Assembly: GCF_004402695.1 (NCBI RefSeq)
Contig: NZ_SOFL01000003.1
Span: 1 to 47,835 of the forward strand
Direction of reading: 5' to 3'
DNA: 47,835 bases
From: Cryobacterium adonitolivorans
Lineage (GTDB): Bacteria > Actinomycetota > Actinomycetes > Actinomycetales > Microbacteriaceae
Position numbers and translations under genes: made by a program. Under the pieces are notes generated by a model that searched no databases, had not been told where the DNA came from, and saw only the letters and a program-made list of their open reading frames with translations. Positions 47,786 through 47,835 of this stretch are shown here, one piece after another. Position 1 is the stretch's first letter, and every line of letters starts with the position of its first letter.

Positions 47786-47835
47786 ATGACAAACCAGTCG
47801 AGTATCGTAGACACCTTCGCCGCTCACAGCGGTGA
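47786..47835 (+). CDS. Start of an unknown gene, cut by the window end
   Basis: Sixteen codons and part of another are open: MTNQSSIVDTFAAHSG. The ATG has the leaderless arrangement seen at other genes here. Too short to identify. An HNH/DUF222-type gene is a thought because such genes often follow repeats in this family, but nothing in the visible part proves it. Confidence 0.4.
   Translation, partial: MTNQSSIVDTFAAHSG

Noticed and set aside
47786..47835. Start of narG after narK
   Set aside because: The visible 16 residues do not look like a NarG N-terminus and a repeat separates it from narK; the identity is left open.

Overview
The window is high-GC, gene-dense DNA of an actinobacterium. 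Protein flavours, the dispersed repeats (for example the TTGGTCGAGCTTGTCGA type), the many probable leaderless starts and an F420 gene set point to Microbacteriaceae, possibly Cryobacterium; the genus is inference. I see no tRNA, rRNA, CRISPR array, transposase or phage gene.

Layout. 1-1192: 3' side of a pyrE locus. 1325-2961: a LysR regulator followed by a GNAT-fold protein that looks like the rhizobial Nod-factor acyltransferase NodA. 2971-8085: assimilatory nitrite reductase (nirBD) with siroheme synthesis (CbiX-type chelatase, uroporphyrinogen methyltransferase). 8355-15147: a sugar ABC importer, a decayed ROK repressor, a hydrolase and an FGGY sugar kinase. 15183-16731: an orphan response regulator, a GlsB-type stress protein and a DUF1801 protein. 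16928-27303: one nine-gene minus-strand unit for the lower reductive pyrimidine pathway (ureidopropionase, dihydropyrimidinase, LLM flavin oxidoreductase, THI5-type ABC importer, aminotransferase, semialdehyde dehydrogenase), with a divergent MocR regulator at 27546-28880. 29600-34250: a proposed F420-0 ABC transporter joined by ATGA overlaps to a CofD-ASCH fusion. 34335-36469: a membrane coiled-coil protein, a hydrolase and a YhhN protein. 36272-43668: a nitrite respiration unit (DUF2249, NnrS-like protein, a membrane-cupredoxin-NirK fusion, an FNR-like regulator, a copper chaperone and a CPG-type P-ATPase). 43793-47523: Rieske ferredoxin, Cys-containing HTH regulator, moaA and narK. 47786-end: start of an unknown gene.

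Themes. Nitrogen dominates: nitrate/nitrite uptake, assimilatory and dissimilatory nitrite reduction, siroheme and molybdenum cofactor supply, and pyrimidine nitrogen salvage. The pyrimidine cluster has an LLM (possibly F420-dependent) enzyme but no dihydropyrimidine dehydrogenase, and F420 synthesis genes lie about 5 kb from it, which suggests an F420-linked pyrimidine step. The less explained signals are the NodA-like protein, two gap-free copies (2271-2358 and 16837-16924) of an 88-bp structured repeat with compensatory changes, several other palindromic repeats placed just after stop codons, the CofD-ASCH fusion, and a repeated arrangement of a -10-like hexamer exactly 6 nt before the start codon.
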